Source: Pasteurellaceae bacterium 15-036681
Lineage (GTDB): Bacteria; Pseudomonadota; Gammaproteobacteria; Enterobacterales; Pasteurellaceae
Reading direction: 5' to 3'
Length of the DNA: 60,694 bases
NCBI GenBank assembly: GCA_002002485.1
Contig: MQVI01000010.1
Coordinates: 1-60,694, forward strand
The position numbers were made by a program, and so were the translations under genes. Positions 26,413 to 34,302 of the stretch are shown here, in pieces (within the stretch, counting starts at the first letter, position 1; every line of letters starts with the position of its first letter). The notes under the pieces are model-generated. The model worked only from the letters and a program-made list of their open reading frames with translations. It had not been told where the DNA came from and did no database searches.

Positions 26413-27455
26413 TAGCGTTTTGTCCATTTCATTACCCAACCCACATTACTCCCACCAAAGCCTAAGAAATAATTTAGGTAATAACCATTTTCTAAGCATT
26501 TATCTGCAACAAGCGGTAAATTGTCGGCATTTTTCTGCAAATTCGGTGCTTTTTGAGCTTTTAAACAATCCATTAAAAAGGCGGTTTCCACCGCTCCACT
26601 TGCCCCAAGGGTATGCCCAAAATGGTTCTTTACTAAAATCCATAAGCTATTTGGAAATAATTCGCTTAACAACTGCATTTCAGTTTGATCAAAATTGCCC
26701 CCTACCGCATGAGGTTTAATTCCACAGATTTGCTCTGCCGAAATCCCTGCATTTGCCACAATTTGAGTGAGTAAATTACGCAGTGCATTTTCGCTGTTAT
26801 TAGTGAGATTATCGTTATCGGTGAGGCTCGTTACCCCTAGAATCTCACACTCAAAGCCATTATTGGCTTGTGAGCTTAACGCTAAACAAGCAATACCTTC
26901 ACCTAATACAATACCACTAGGTTCAATAAAAGGCTGATAGCTTTCGCTTTGAGCGAGTAGGTGCATTGAATGGAAATGTTCAAAGGTCAAACGGTTAAAG
27001 AGTTCAAAGCCAATCACTAAGGCTTTATCACATAAGCCATTATTGAGCATTTTATAAGCGTAATTTAGCCCTTGAGCAGAAGAGGTACAGGACGTCGCAA
27101 AGCTAAAAACCTGCGTATGATAACGTTCACGCAGGTAGTCACCAATATTGGCAATGGTATATTCTGTGGGAAGAGGTTGGTTATGCTGAACACGATATTC
27201 GCAATCGGTAAGCACATAGCCCGTTGAACCAATAAAAATCGGGATCTGACAAATATCTGCCATACCCCAACCTGCTTGCTGAACAGCTTGTTCAATATGT
27301 TGTTCAAGTAGTTGATAAAGCTGTGCTAAATTCAGTAATTGAGACTCAAACGCTTTGAAATAAGGAAGAGAAACCGCTTCGTTTAAAATCAAAGCGGTCT
27401 GTTTTGCCACGTTTTTTGCAACGGTTGAAGCACTTGCTGTTAGATAAACCGCCAT
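26412..27455 (-). CDS. Additional beta-ketoacyl synthase
   Basis: A 347-residue condensing enzyme, shorter than FabF-type (~410). The nucleophile is C123 in SFATSCTSSAQGLNYAY, the first His is in GIKPHAVGGNFDQ, and the second is in NHFGHTLGASGAVE. It overlaps the third ACP gene by one base upstream and the KS-like gene by one base downstream, so the three are a coupled unit. It is not part of the minimal aryl polyene set (ApeO, ApeR, ApeC) and lies on the DAR/ABC side of the cluster. It may make the beta-keto or fatty chain for the resorcinol. Confidence 0.87.
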   Translation of the reverse strand: MAVYLTASASTVAKNVAKQTALILNEAVSLPYFKAFESQLLNLAQLYQLLEQHIEQAVQQAGWGMADICQIPIFIGSTGYVLTDCEYRVQHNQPLPTEYTIANIGDYLRERYHTQVFSFATSCTSSAQGLNYAYKMLNNGLCDKALVIGFELFNRLTFEHFHSMHLLAQSESYQPFIEPSGIVLGEGIACLALSSQANNGFECEILGVTSLTDNDNLTNNSENALRNLLTQIVANAGISAEQICGIKPHAVGGNFDQTEMQLLSELFPNSLWILVKNHFGHTLGASGAVETAFLMDCLKAQKAPNLQKNADNLPLVADKCLENGYYLNYFLGFGGSNVGWVMKWTKR

Positions 27456-27739
27456 TATGAATGGCTCTCTCGGATAAATTTAGCCAAATCTTTTACACAC
27501 ATCATATGCTTACGCACCATTCGATCCCCTTGTAAACGCACCCCAAAATGCGCCTGCAGTGCTACCACAATCTGTAATGCGTCTAGCGAATCCAATTGGA
27601 TACGGCTTTGATCACCAAACAGCCATTCATCATCACTAATCTCCTCAGGCTCAAAATCATCTTTTTCTGTTTCTTGTACAATTAATTTTTTGAGTTCTAA
27701 TTCTAAAAGTGCTGGTTCTAGGGTGAATTGATATTTCAT
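27455..27739 (-). CDS. Third acyl carrier protein
   Basis: The frame opens at a TTG (27760), but ATG 27739 (MKYQFTLEPALLELELKK) is the likely start, giving 94 residues. The phosphopantetheine site is S51 in IQLDSLDALQIV. It begins 1 bp after the stop of a 57-codon gene and overlaps the ketosynthase gene by one base. A dedicated ACP next to an extra ketosynthase fits a separate chain for the resorcinol half of the product, by analogy with DarC, the ACP of dialkylresorcinol clusters. Confidence 0.85.
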   Translation of the reverse strand: MKYQFTLEPALLELELKKLIVQETEKDDFEPEEISDDEWLFGDQSRIQLDSLDALQIVVALQAHFGVRLQGDRMVRKHMMCVKDLAKFIRESHS

Positions 27740-27740
27740 A

Positions 27741-27914
27741 TTATTCTTTCTCGTCTTCAAAATTAGTTAAAATTCGCCTACCAGTGCTACGAGGCTGAAG
27801 CTCAAATTCAATATCAGCCAAGTTCGGGTTACTTGGTGTTAACACTTCTAAAGCGCTAATAAATGATTTTTCTTGAGCCTGTTCTACATTTGTAATATCA
27901 GTTTCTATCGTCAT
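27741..27914 (-). CDS. Predicted 57-residue protein in the operon, unknown function
   Basis: A short frame starting at ATG 27914, 2 bp after the ABC permease stop (TTTTGATTATGACG), and ending TAA at 27741, 1 bp before the third ACP start. It fills the gap exactly. The product begins MTIETDITNVEQAQEKS and ends QPRSTGRRILTNFEDEKE. It is acidic, without membrane segments. The tight placement on both sides argues that it is translated. I recognise no family. The size and the conserved-looking PRSTGRR could suit a small precursor or carrier, but that is speculation. Confidence 0.6.
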   Translation of the reverse strand: MTIETDITNVEQAQEKSFISALEVLTPSNPNLADIEFELQPRSTGRRILTNFEDEKE

Positions 27915-27916
27915 AA

Positions 27917-29161
27917 TCAAAATCTCACCTGTGTTTTTAATTGATGTTGATAAACCAAAGAGGCTATTGCAAGAGTTAGCACCCCAAAGCCGACTAGCTG
28001 TAATAACGGCTGTTGAATTTGTGCAAGGCTATATTGATTAAGCAATAAATTTTGGAAACCTGTTAAAGCCCAACCCATAGGTGACCACTGCGCCACCGTC
28101 TGCATAATTTCAGGCATTACATAAACAGGCACCATAATTCCACCAATTGCCGCCATAATAATAATGCCACCGCCCCCTAGCACCACAGCGTGTTCCGTGG
28201 TGCGTGCAATCACACTCACCAATAAGCCGTAGCCCAGTGCTGCCAAGCTCACACTACTTGATAAAGCCACATAAGGTAGCCAATCCCCTGCTAGCTGAAA
28301 AGCAGGCATATCTAGCTTGGGTAGCACAAAATAGCCAAGTGCCACCATACCGACAAATTGCAACTGATTAATAATAAAATAAGGAATTAATTTCGCCACA
28401 ATCAAACTGAGTGCCGAAGCTCGTGCCATTCTCAAACGAGTAATGGTATTGGTTTGACGCTCCATTGCCATTACATTTGAGAGTGGAATCATAATAAAAA
28501 ACATTCCAAAAATTAACCACGCAGGCACACTATGTTGCACTGAATTCGGTTTTGCAACCTCTTTCCCCTGACGGTTAAGATAAATCTCCTGCCATAGATC
28601 TTTCGCCAGATAATCATTGATTTGATTAAATTTCTTATCCAAATCTTTATTAACTTTTGTTTCGATCTCTTTGATTTGCTTGCGTTTATTATTTTCCAGT
28701 TTGATATGGTTATCTTTTAAATAATAGGCAATTCGTTGCTCCGTATAGTGCTTTTGCAACACGCCTTTTACCCCCAATAACCAACCTCTATCCACACTTG
28801 GATTTAGCCAAAGTTGCAACGCCTGCTCATCAGCTAAAGCGGTCTTTTCGCCATTATTATTTACAATTAATAGCTCAAATTTACCTGCTTGTAACTCCGC
28901 TTGATACTGCTCTAATTGAGCAATATCTGCCTGTTGAATATTTAAATTTTCTGTCTGTAGTGCCTTAAAAAAATCTTGAGTTAACTTATTTTCAGGCTCA
29001 CTTAACAGCACAATCTCTGCTTTATGGCTCAATTCATTATCATTGCTTAATGCCGCTGACATAATCAGCATAAACAAAATTGGCATAATAAAAAGTACCG
29101 CAACACCGTGAAGATCTCGACTTAATAGGCGAATTTCCTTAAAGATCGACGCAATTAGCAT
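27917..29161 (-). CDS. ABC-2-type transporter permease of the pigment cluster
   Basis: A 414-residue permease of the ABC-2/YhgE-like type. It has one N-terminal helix (GVAVLFIMPILFMLIMSAAL), a large ~170-residue periplasmic domain, then five helices (PAWLIFGMFFIMIPLSNVMA, FIINQLQFVGMVALGYFVL, LSSSVSLAALGYGLLVSVIA, VLGGGGIIIMAAIGGIMVP, LVGFGVLTLAIASLV). It overlaps its ATPase gene by 7 bp. ABC exporters of this type occur in aryl polyene-dialkylresorcinol and flexirubin clusters; the cargo here is inferred from context. Confidence 0.88.
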   Translation of the reverse strand: MLIASIFKEIRLLSRDLHGVAVLFIMPILFMLIMSAALSNDNELSHKAEIVLLSEPENKLTQDFFKALQTENLNIQQADIAQLEQYQAELQAGKFELLIVNNNGEKTALADEQALQLWLNPSVDRGWLLGVKGVLQKHYTEQRIAYYLKDNHIKLENNKRKQIKEIETKVNKDLDKKFNQINDYLAKDLWQEIYLNRQGKEVAKPNSVQHSVPAWLIFGMFFIMIPLSNVMAMERQTNTITRLRMARASALSLIVAKLIPYFIINQLQFVGMVALGYFVLPKLDMPAFQLAGDWLPYVALSSSVSLAALGYGLLVSVIARTTEHAVVLGGGGIIIMAAIGGIMVPVYVMPEIMQTVAQWSPMGWALTGFQNLLLNQYSLAQIQQPLLQLVGFGVLTLAIASLVYQHQLKTQVRF

Positions 29162-29880
29162 TGTTTTTCCGCCTGTTTATCTAAAAATTCCAAATAAAAA
29201 CGTTCAAGGCTTTGCCCTTCGGCTAAAATGCCCTGTACCGAGCCTTGATAAATCAATTTCCCCTCATTCAGTAGCACCAATTTATCGCATAATAGCTCAA
29301 TTTCTTGTAGGTAATGGGAGGTATAAATCACCGTAACCCCTTGCTGAGTAAGCTCTGCCACCGAATTTAAAATAAATTGACGAGATTGCGGATCGATCCC
29401 CACCGTAATTTCATCTAGGAAAATCACCTTAGGGCGATTAATTAATCCAATCGCAAAATTTAAACGGCGTTTTAACCCACCAGAAAGGTGTTTCGCTAAT
29501 TTACTTTTATGTGAAGTTAGCCCTGTTTTTTCGAGTAATTGCTGTAAATGAGCTCTATCGTTGATCCCATACAGTGAGGCGAAAAATTTTAGATTTTCCC
29601 ATACACTCAGTAGCGGATAAAAAGCAAAATCCTGTGGCACTAGAGAAATCTGGTGACGTTGGCTTTTGCTCAATTTCTCAAAAGGTACCCCCTCAAATAA
29701 AATCTGCCCTTGTTGGACAGATTGTAATCCCGTGAGTAGCGACATTAAGGTTGTTTTACCTGCCCCATTAGGGCCAAGAAGACCAACGGCGGAGGATTGG
29801 GGAATTTCTAGATGAATGTTTTGTAATGCTGGTATTTTCGAATTAAGATAAGTATGTGAAAGATGAGAAATTCTTAACAT
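29155..29880 (-). CDS. ABC transporter ATPase of the pigment cluster
   Basis: A 241-residue ATPase with Walker A LGPNGAGKTTLMSLL, Q-loop VPQDFAFYP, signature HLSGGLKRRL and Walker B VIFLDEITVGIDP. This class works with ABC-2 permeases, here the overlapping gene downstream. The start codon follows directly on the stop of the DUF4276 gene, with the ribosome site inside that gene (AAAGAG). That placement suggests the ATPase-DUF4276 pair was inserted exactly upstream of this gene. Confidence 0.9.
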   Translation of the reverse strand: MLRISHLSHTYLNSKIPALQNIHLEIPQSSAVGLLGPNGAGKTTLMSLLTGLQSVQQGQILFEGVPFEKLSKSQRHQISLVPQDFAFYPLLSVWENLKFFASLYGINDRAHLQQLLEKTGLTSHKSKLAKHLSGGLKRRLNFAIGLINRPKVIFLDEITVGIDPQSRQFILNSVAELTQQGVTVIYTSHYLQEIELLCDKLVLLNEGKLIYQGSVQGILAEGQSLERFYLEFLDKQAEKQC

Positions 29881-30558
29881 TTATATACTCTTTAGTTTCC
29901 GTAGCTTATCCATCCATTCTTTGAAATGTGGACACTTAGACTCTATAACATCTAAGGTAATTGATTGAGCCAGTAAAGGACCATGCCTTGTTTTCCTATA
30001 TTTAGGAATTAATAAATTTTCCAAGCGTTTAGATGGCGCTGTTGCAAAACTATTATTTATATGCTCTGGATTTTCATATTGTTTGCATATACCTTCTAAC
30101 TTAGAAATATGACTACTCCATTCTGGTTCCACATCCGAAAATTTGTTCACATCAGAAAACAATAATGCCTCAAACTCATGTGGCTGGATATGTGGAATAA
30201 AACGCTCAGCTCTACATCCTACTTTACTAATAAGATCAGCATGAAATGCCGTTTCTAGATGCTGAATTTTATTGTAAATTCCATTTTGTTTATCCAATTC
30301 ATCAAATTTTGGAAAATGGCTATCTAATTGATAAAAATCTAAAAAACTTGTTAAATAAGTATCATTCTGCTGTTTAAGGATATGTGTTGCGTGTTTAAGA
30401 AAACGTTCATACGAAACTGCACCACCCTTTGCTGATTTTGATGTAGGTATGAGCATTGGTTTTAGATATATACCCGAATACGAGAGTGAAGGGGCTACAA
30501 CATCTTTAATAAAACGTTCTTCTGTTTGTCCTTCTGCAAATACATAAACAACGATCAT
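29881..30558 (-). CDS. DUF4276 family protein (TOPRIM-like), partner of the AAA ATPase
   Basis: A 225-residue protein starting MIVVYVFAEGQTEERFIKDV. The EGxTE near the N-terminus is the hallmark of DUF4276 and resembles the acidic start of TOPRIM nuclease domains; further conserved parts are PHIQPHEFEALLFSD. The start overlaps the ATPase stop by one base. ATPase plus TOPRIM-like pairs include OLD-type nucleases and the PARIS system, so a phage-defence or toxin role is plausible but unproven for this family. Confidence 0.85.
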   Translation of the reverse strand: MIVVYVFAEGQTEERFIKDVVAPSLSYSGIYLKPMLIPTSKSAKGGAVSYERFLKHATHILKQQNDTYLTSFLDFYQLDSHFPKFDELDKQNGIYNKIQHLETAFHADLISKVGCRAERFIPHIQPHEFEALLFSDVNKFSDVEPEWSSHISKLEGICKQYENPEHINNSFATAPSKRLENLLIPKYRKTRHGPLLAQSITLDVIESKCPHFKEWMDKLRKLKSI

Positions 30559-31634
30559 TATGGACGCCCTCCAAAGACATTATTCTTCCATAATTCCCCT
30601 AATGTATATTCTTCTAACCAACTTAATAACGCCTTACTATCCAAGCGTTCAAATATAGATTCATCATTTTTCTGATTTACTACAATAATATCTTCAGGCT
30701 CCAATTCATTAACTAGTTCCACAGACTGAGTAGATACAATAATTTGTTTTTGCTCTGATACTTGTTTAAGAATTTCTGCAAGCACAGTGATTGCATAAGG
30801 ATGTAAACCTAGCTCAGGTTCATCGATGAGAATCGTATCAGGTAATAAATATGTTGGTTGTAGCAATAATGTTGCTAAACAAATAAAACGAAGGCTACCA
30901 TCAGATAACATATGTGCTTTCAATGGCGTATCAGACCTACCTTTTTGAGTCCATTCTAATTCAATATTCTCAATATTTTCACGATGAACAAAATCACCAA
31001 AAAACGGCAATACCAAACGAATAGTTAATACAATTCTGTTATACTCTTTTTCATGAGAATCTTTTAGCATACGTAAATATGCGGCTAAATTTGCTGCATC
31101 GGGTTTTAAATTCAAATTATCATTTACTGGATGAATTTGTTTCACTTTTGCTGAATCGCCTGTATCGTGAAAATGATAGACTTTCCAATTTCGAATGCCA
31201 TCTCGTACATAGCTAGAAATAACATTTTTGTCGTCTTTTAATTTAGCTTCTGCGTGACCATATCCTAGAACAGTTTTTTTATTTGGTACATATTGTCCAT
31301 GAAAAATGGTTTCCTCTAATTCAAAAACCATTCTATTATCATTAGTTGGTTCTAAATGAAACAAATAGCCATTTGCACCAAACTCTGCATGAATCTTTAT
31401 TTTATCAGTTTCTTTTCTACCGAATCTCAACAAAGAGTCTGGGCCCCCCTGTTTCTGAACATAAAGTTGTAACCGTTGTTCATAAATCTCATTTAGTAGA
31501 CGGAATAAATTAATAAAATTACTTTTACCAGCACCATTGGCACCAATTAAGACATTTAAATTATTAAGTTTAAAGTCTTTCAATTCTCGAATAGATTTGA
31601 AACCTTCAATACTAAGAGAACTTACCTTTGACAT
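30558..31634 (-). CDS. AAA family ATPase (AAA_21/OLD-like) paired with DUF4276
   Basis: A 358-residue SMC/RecF-like ATPase with Walker A LIGANGAGKSNFINLF (about residues 30-46), the signature-like HMLSDGSLRFICLATLLL, and Walker B TILIDEPELGLHPYAI. The IIVSTQSVELVNEL segment is typical of AAA_21 proteins. It forms a coupled two-gene unit with the DUF4276 gene, inserted between the BtrH-like gene (46 bp gap) and the ABC ATPase gene of the pigment operon. It has no link to pigment chemistry and is probably a defence module. Confidence 0.88.
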   Translation of the reverse strand: MSKVSSLSIEGFKSIRELKDFKLNNLNVLIGANGAGKSNFINLFRLLNEIYEQRLQLYVQKQGGPDSLLRFGRKETDKIKIHAEFGANGYLFHLEPTNDNRMVFELEETIFHGQYVPNKKTVLGYGHAEAKLKDDKNVISSYVRDGIRNWKVYHFHDTGDSAKVKQIHPVNDNLNLKPDAANLAAYLRMLKDSHEKEYNRIVLTIRLVLPFFGDFVHRENIENIELEWTQKGRSDTPLKAHMLSDGSLRFICLATLLLQPTYLLPDTILIDEPELGLHPYAITVLAEILKQVSEQKQIIVSTQSVELVNELEPEDIIVVNQKNDESIFERLDSKALLSWLEEYTLGELWKNNVFGGRP

Positions 31635-31680
31635 AGAATACCCTAAATAACTATTAGTTTGTTTTAATCCATTTTACTGA

Positions 31681-32673
31681 TTAACTGAAATTTTTCCACA
31701 ATGTTTCCTCTTTTTCCGCAATCCCTCTTAAAAACTCTGCCACTTCTTTGTAACCTTCAACACTCGGTTTACGGCATTGTTTAACGCAAAGGCTAGCGAA
31801 TTGTCGCCATTGATCACCAATTTCAGTCATCTGAATAGAGGCTTGTTTATAGGCTAGCTGTTGGCAAATTTCCGAGGCTTGCTCAAGAAAATAGGCATAA
31901 AGATAACGGAAGCCTGCACCGCCTGTGCCGATCTCTTCCTGCATACGCACAATATGCCCAAGATACAATTTTTTGTATTTATCGGATTTATTGCTCGTTG
32001 CCAGTTTCTCAATTGAATTTGCGATAGTGCGAATACCTTTTACCCCCACAAAAAACAGCGGTGCCAACATCTGTTTGGCATTTTTGCGGATCGCTTTATG
32101 GATTAAGTTAGGTAGCTCTTGCGCTGATAATTGAGGACTATTTTCAAAATAGTACATTAGCCCTTTCGAAGCCAATGCGCCTTTGGCAAAGCGTGCTTTT
32201 TGCAAATCCTCTTCGCCACAGCGTTGCATTTGTTCAAAAACAGGATCGCTAATCAAATATTCATTTTGCTCTTTGCCATATACCAATAAATTATGTGCAT
32301 TGAAATGAAAACGCATTTCTGCAGGGAAGTACGGAAGCCAAAAAACCGAGGTTTGTAAGCCAACTAATTTCTGCTGTTGAAGTGCTTTATCTAATGCCTC
32401 TTTGCCCTGTTGTGGGTGGCGGAATTTTTGCAAATTCAGCTTGATACCGAGCGATTTAGAGACATTTTTAATAATCGCACGAGGTGGCATTCGATAAGAG
32501 ATTAACGGCATCCCACTGACTTTAATCAGTGGAATATAAACAAAAGTTAAAGCCGACGCTAATCCAAAAACCATTGCTTCATTCAGATCAATGCCGTTGG
32601 CTTTTAATAGTGTAGACATCACCCCACTTTCACAGTGGGCGGTGTGTTGGTGTTGGAAGTTGTTCATTTGCAT
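31681..32673 (-). CDS. BtrH-like acyltransferase (BtrH N-terminal plus DUF4872)
   Basis: A 330-residue cysteine acyltransferase candidate. The N-terminal papain-like domain has the nucleophile C14 in HTAHCESGVMSTLL, a His in FHFNAHNLLVYG (about residues 120-131), and an Asp in YLISDPVF. The C-terminal half is helical (DUF4872-like). BtrH in butirosin synthesis moves an acyl chain from an ACP to an amine of the aminoglycoside. In flexirubin-type pigments the aryl polyene acid is esterified with a dialkylresorcinol, so this enzyme is a good candidate for that step. Two in-frame ATGs (32673 and 32667) are possible starts. Confidence 0.82.
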   Translation of the reverse strand: MQMNNFQHQHTAHCESGVMSTLLKANGIDLNEAMVFGLASALTFVYIPLIKVSGMPLISYRMPPRAIIKNVSKSLGIKLNLQKFRHPQQGKEALDKALQQQKLVGLQTSVFWLPYFPAEMRFHFNAHNLLVYGKEQNEYLISDPVFEQMQRCGEEDLQKARFAKGALASKGLMYYFENSPQLSAQELPNLIHKAIRKNAKQMLAPLFFVGVKGIRTIANSIEKLATSNKSDKYKKLYLGHIVRMQEEIGTGGAGFRYLYAYFLEQASEICQQLAYKQASIQMTEIGDQWRQFASLCVKQCRKPSVEGYKEVAEFLRGIAEKEETLWKNFS

Positions 32674-32680
32674 ACCTTAT

Positions 32681-32728
32681 TGCCTAGCACTTACGTACTA
32701 GGTTAAGCATAGTGCTGTCGCTTTGCGA
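32681..32728. repeat. CCTAG...CTAGG palindrome copy 2 plus a CTGTCGC/GCGACAG hairpin
   Basis: CCTAGCACTTACGTACTAGG at 32683-32702 is the exact reverse complement of the core of copy 1 near 6229. It is followed by GCTGTCGCTTTGCGACAG, a separate perfect hairpin at about 32711-32728. Both lie in the 70-bp gap between the 132-residue unknown gene and the BtrH-like gene and could modulate read-through. Confidence 0.75.
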
Positions 32729-32743
32729 CAGTAATCCATTTTA

Positions 32744-33142
32744 CTATGTGAGTGTTGTGGTTTTAATATTATTGATACTCACCCCAAACGCCTCCGCATA
32801 TTTCCCTAACGTCTTTTCCGAAAGTTTCGCAAAAACGCTTGGTTTAAAATGCCTGCGGATTTGCCATTTCCATAAGCCTGTAGTTTGAGCGAGGCTAGTT
32901 TCATCATAACGGTATTTAAACATAAGATAATAAATTACCGATTTTTCGCCATTTTTGACCGCTTGTAATGCTTGTTCTGTTTGCTGATTTAGCTCTTCTA
33001 CAGCCTGTTCGGTGGCAAATTCCTCCGCTTGCCAGCCTGTGGTGGTGCCTGTTTCGTAGTGACCATTGCGAGTGGCATAGATGACTTTTTTCTGCCCTTG
33101 GAAGATTTTGCTATTGTCTTGGGGAATATCGTCAATTTCCAT
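32744..33142 (-). CDS. Unknown 132-residue protein overlapping darB
   Basis: A soluble protein beginning MEIDDIPQDNSKIFQGQKKV, with ATRNGHYETGTTTGWQAEEF and a C-terminal region that reads like a small helix-turn-helix (LAQTTGLWKWQIRRHFKP and LGKYAEAFGVSINNI). The start overlaps the darB stop by 11 bp, which indicates tight coupling. The Cro-like ending AEAFGVSINNI suggests DNA binding, so a cluster regulator is possible. I do not recognise the full-length family. Confidence 0.7.
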   Translation of the reverse strand: MEIDDIPQDNSKIFQGQKKVIYATRNGHYETGTTTGWQAEEFATEQAVEELNQQTEQALQAVKNGEKSVIYYLMFKYRYDETSLAQTTGLWKWQIRRHFKPSVFAKLSEKTLGKYAEAFGVSINNIKTTTLT

Positions 33143-34277
33143 TTACCACCTCTAACAACATAAAACACGACGAAAAACGTCCGCTTTCAGGCACATAACA
33201 CAGCACTTTTTGCCCTGCTTGTAGTTTGTGAGTACGAGCAAACTCTTCTAGCATAATATAGATTGAAGCTGAGCCAGTATTGCCTTTGGTGGTTAAGTTG
33301 GTAAACCATTTTTCCTGTGGAATATCAAAGTTGATATTACGCAAGCCAGCGGATAATTTGTCACGGAAAAAGCCCGAGGAATAGTGCGGAAGCAAATAAT
33401 CAATCTCATCTGCTTTTAAGTCATATTTTGGAATAATACGTTGTAGAGCCTTTTCTACCGTATATTTCACAATATTTTCATTCAGCAATTTCACATCTTG
33501 TTTGATCGCCATAAAACTTTTGGCATCTCGCTCTGCTTGAGAAACAGATTTCCAGCTTACAAATTTGCCGTCGGCTAAATCGCCCCCTGCGTACATACAC
33601 ACAGGCATTTCATTAGCGTAAGAGACTAAATCGATCCAGTGAATTTTGAAACTTAACCCTGTCGGATTTGGCTGGTGACTTAAATGTACCGCACCTGCAC
33701 CGTCCGATAGCATCCAACGTAGAAAATCTTTTTCGAACCCAATTTCAGGTTTTGCATTCTCCAACTGTTTTTGTGCTACTTCGCTTTTAAAATTTTCACT
33801 GCGCATAATAGCGGAAGCACATTCTGAAGCTACCGCCACAGCATTTTGATGTTCCCCTGTACGAATGGCATTAAAAGCATGTTTCATTGCGCTCATACCT
33901 GCCACGCATACGCCTGCCATAGACATCACTTCCATTTCAGGGGCATTTTCAAGTAAGCCATGCACCATAACCCCTTGTCCAGGTAAGATTTGATCAGGAT
34001 AAGATGTCCCCACTGCAAGGCTAGTAAATTGATTAGCAGAAATTCCTAAATTTTTCACCGCTTGTACGGCTAATTCGGTACTTGTATGAGTCGTCTGACG
34101 AGTTGTCGGATCGATAGCATAGTGGCGTTGCTCAATCCCATTTGAGCGCAAAATCATTTTACGCACACGAGAGGGCACATCCCCCACCATGCCCAACACT
34201 TGTTCCATTTGATCGTTGGTAACGGGGTTATTAGGTAAGAAAGCAGAAATATGGTTAATATAAACAGCTGATAACAT
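33132..34277 (-). CDS. darB: Ketosynthase III of the dialkylresorcinol pathway (DarB-like)
   Basis: A 381-residue FabH/KSIII-type enzyme. The nucleophile is C124 in MSMAGVCVAGMSAMKHAF, His in YLLPHYSSGFFRD, and Asn in TKGNTGSASIYIM. The N-terminal ISAFLPNNPVTND and VRKMILRSNGIEQRHYA are typical of DarB, which condenses two beta-keto chains into a cyclohexanedione precursor of dialkylresorcinols. Its neighbour DarA (35341-36252) would aromatise that product. In transcription order it follows darA with a yhcG gene inserted between them. Confidence 0.88.
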   Translation of the reverse strand: MLSAVYINHISAFLPNNPVTNDQMEQVLGMVGDVPSRVRKMILRSNGIEQRHYAIDPTTRQTTHTSTELAVQAVKNLGISANQFTSLAVGTSYPDQILPGQGVMVHGLLENAPEMEVMSMAGVCVAGMSAMKHAFNAIRTGEHQNAVAVASECASAIMRSENFKSEVAQKQLENAKPEIGFEKDFLRWMLSDGAGAVHLSHQPNPTGLSFKIHWIDLVSYANEMPVCMYAGGDLADGKFVSWKSVSQAERDAKSFMAIKQDVKLLNENIVKYTVEKALQRIIPKYDLKADEIDYLLPHYSSGFFRDKLSAGLRNINFDIPQEKWFTNLTTKGNTGSASIYIMLEEFARTHKLQAGQKVLCYVPESGRFSSCFMLLEVVNGN

Positions 34278-34302
34278 TAATTTTTTCCAAAAGTTTTAAT
34301 TA

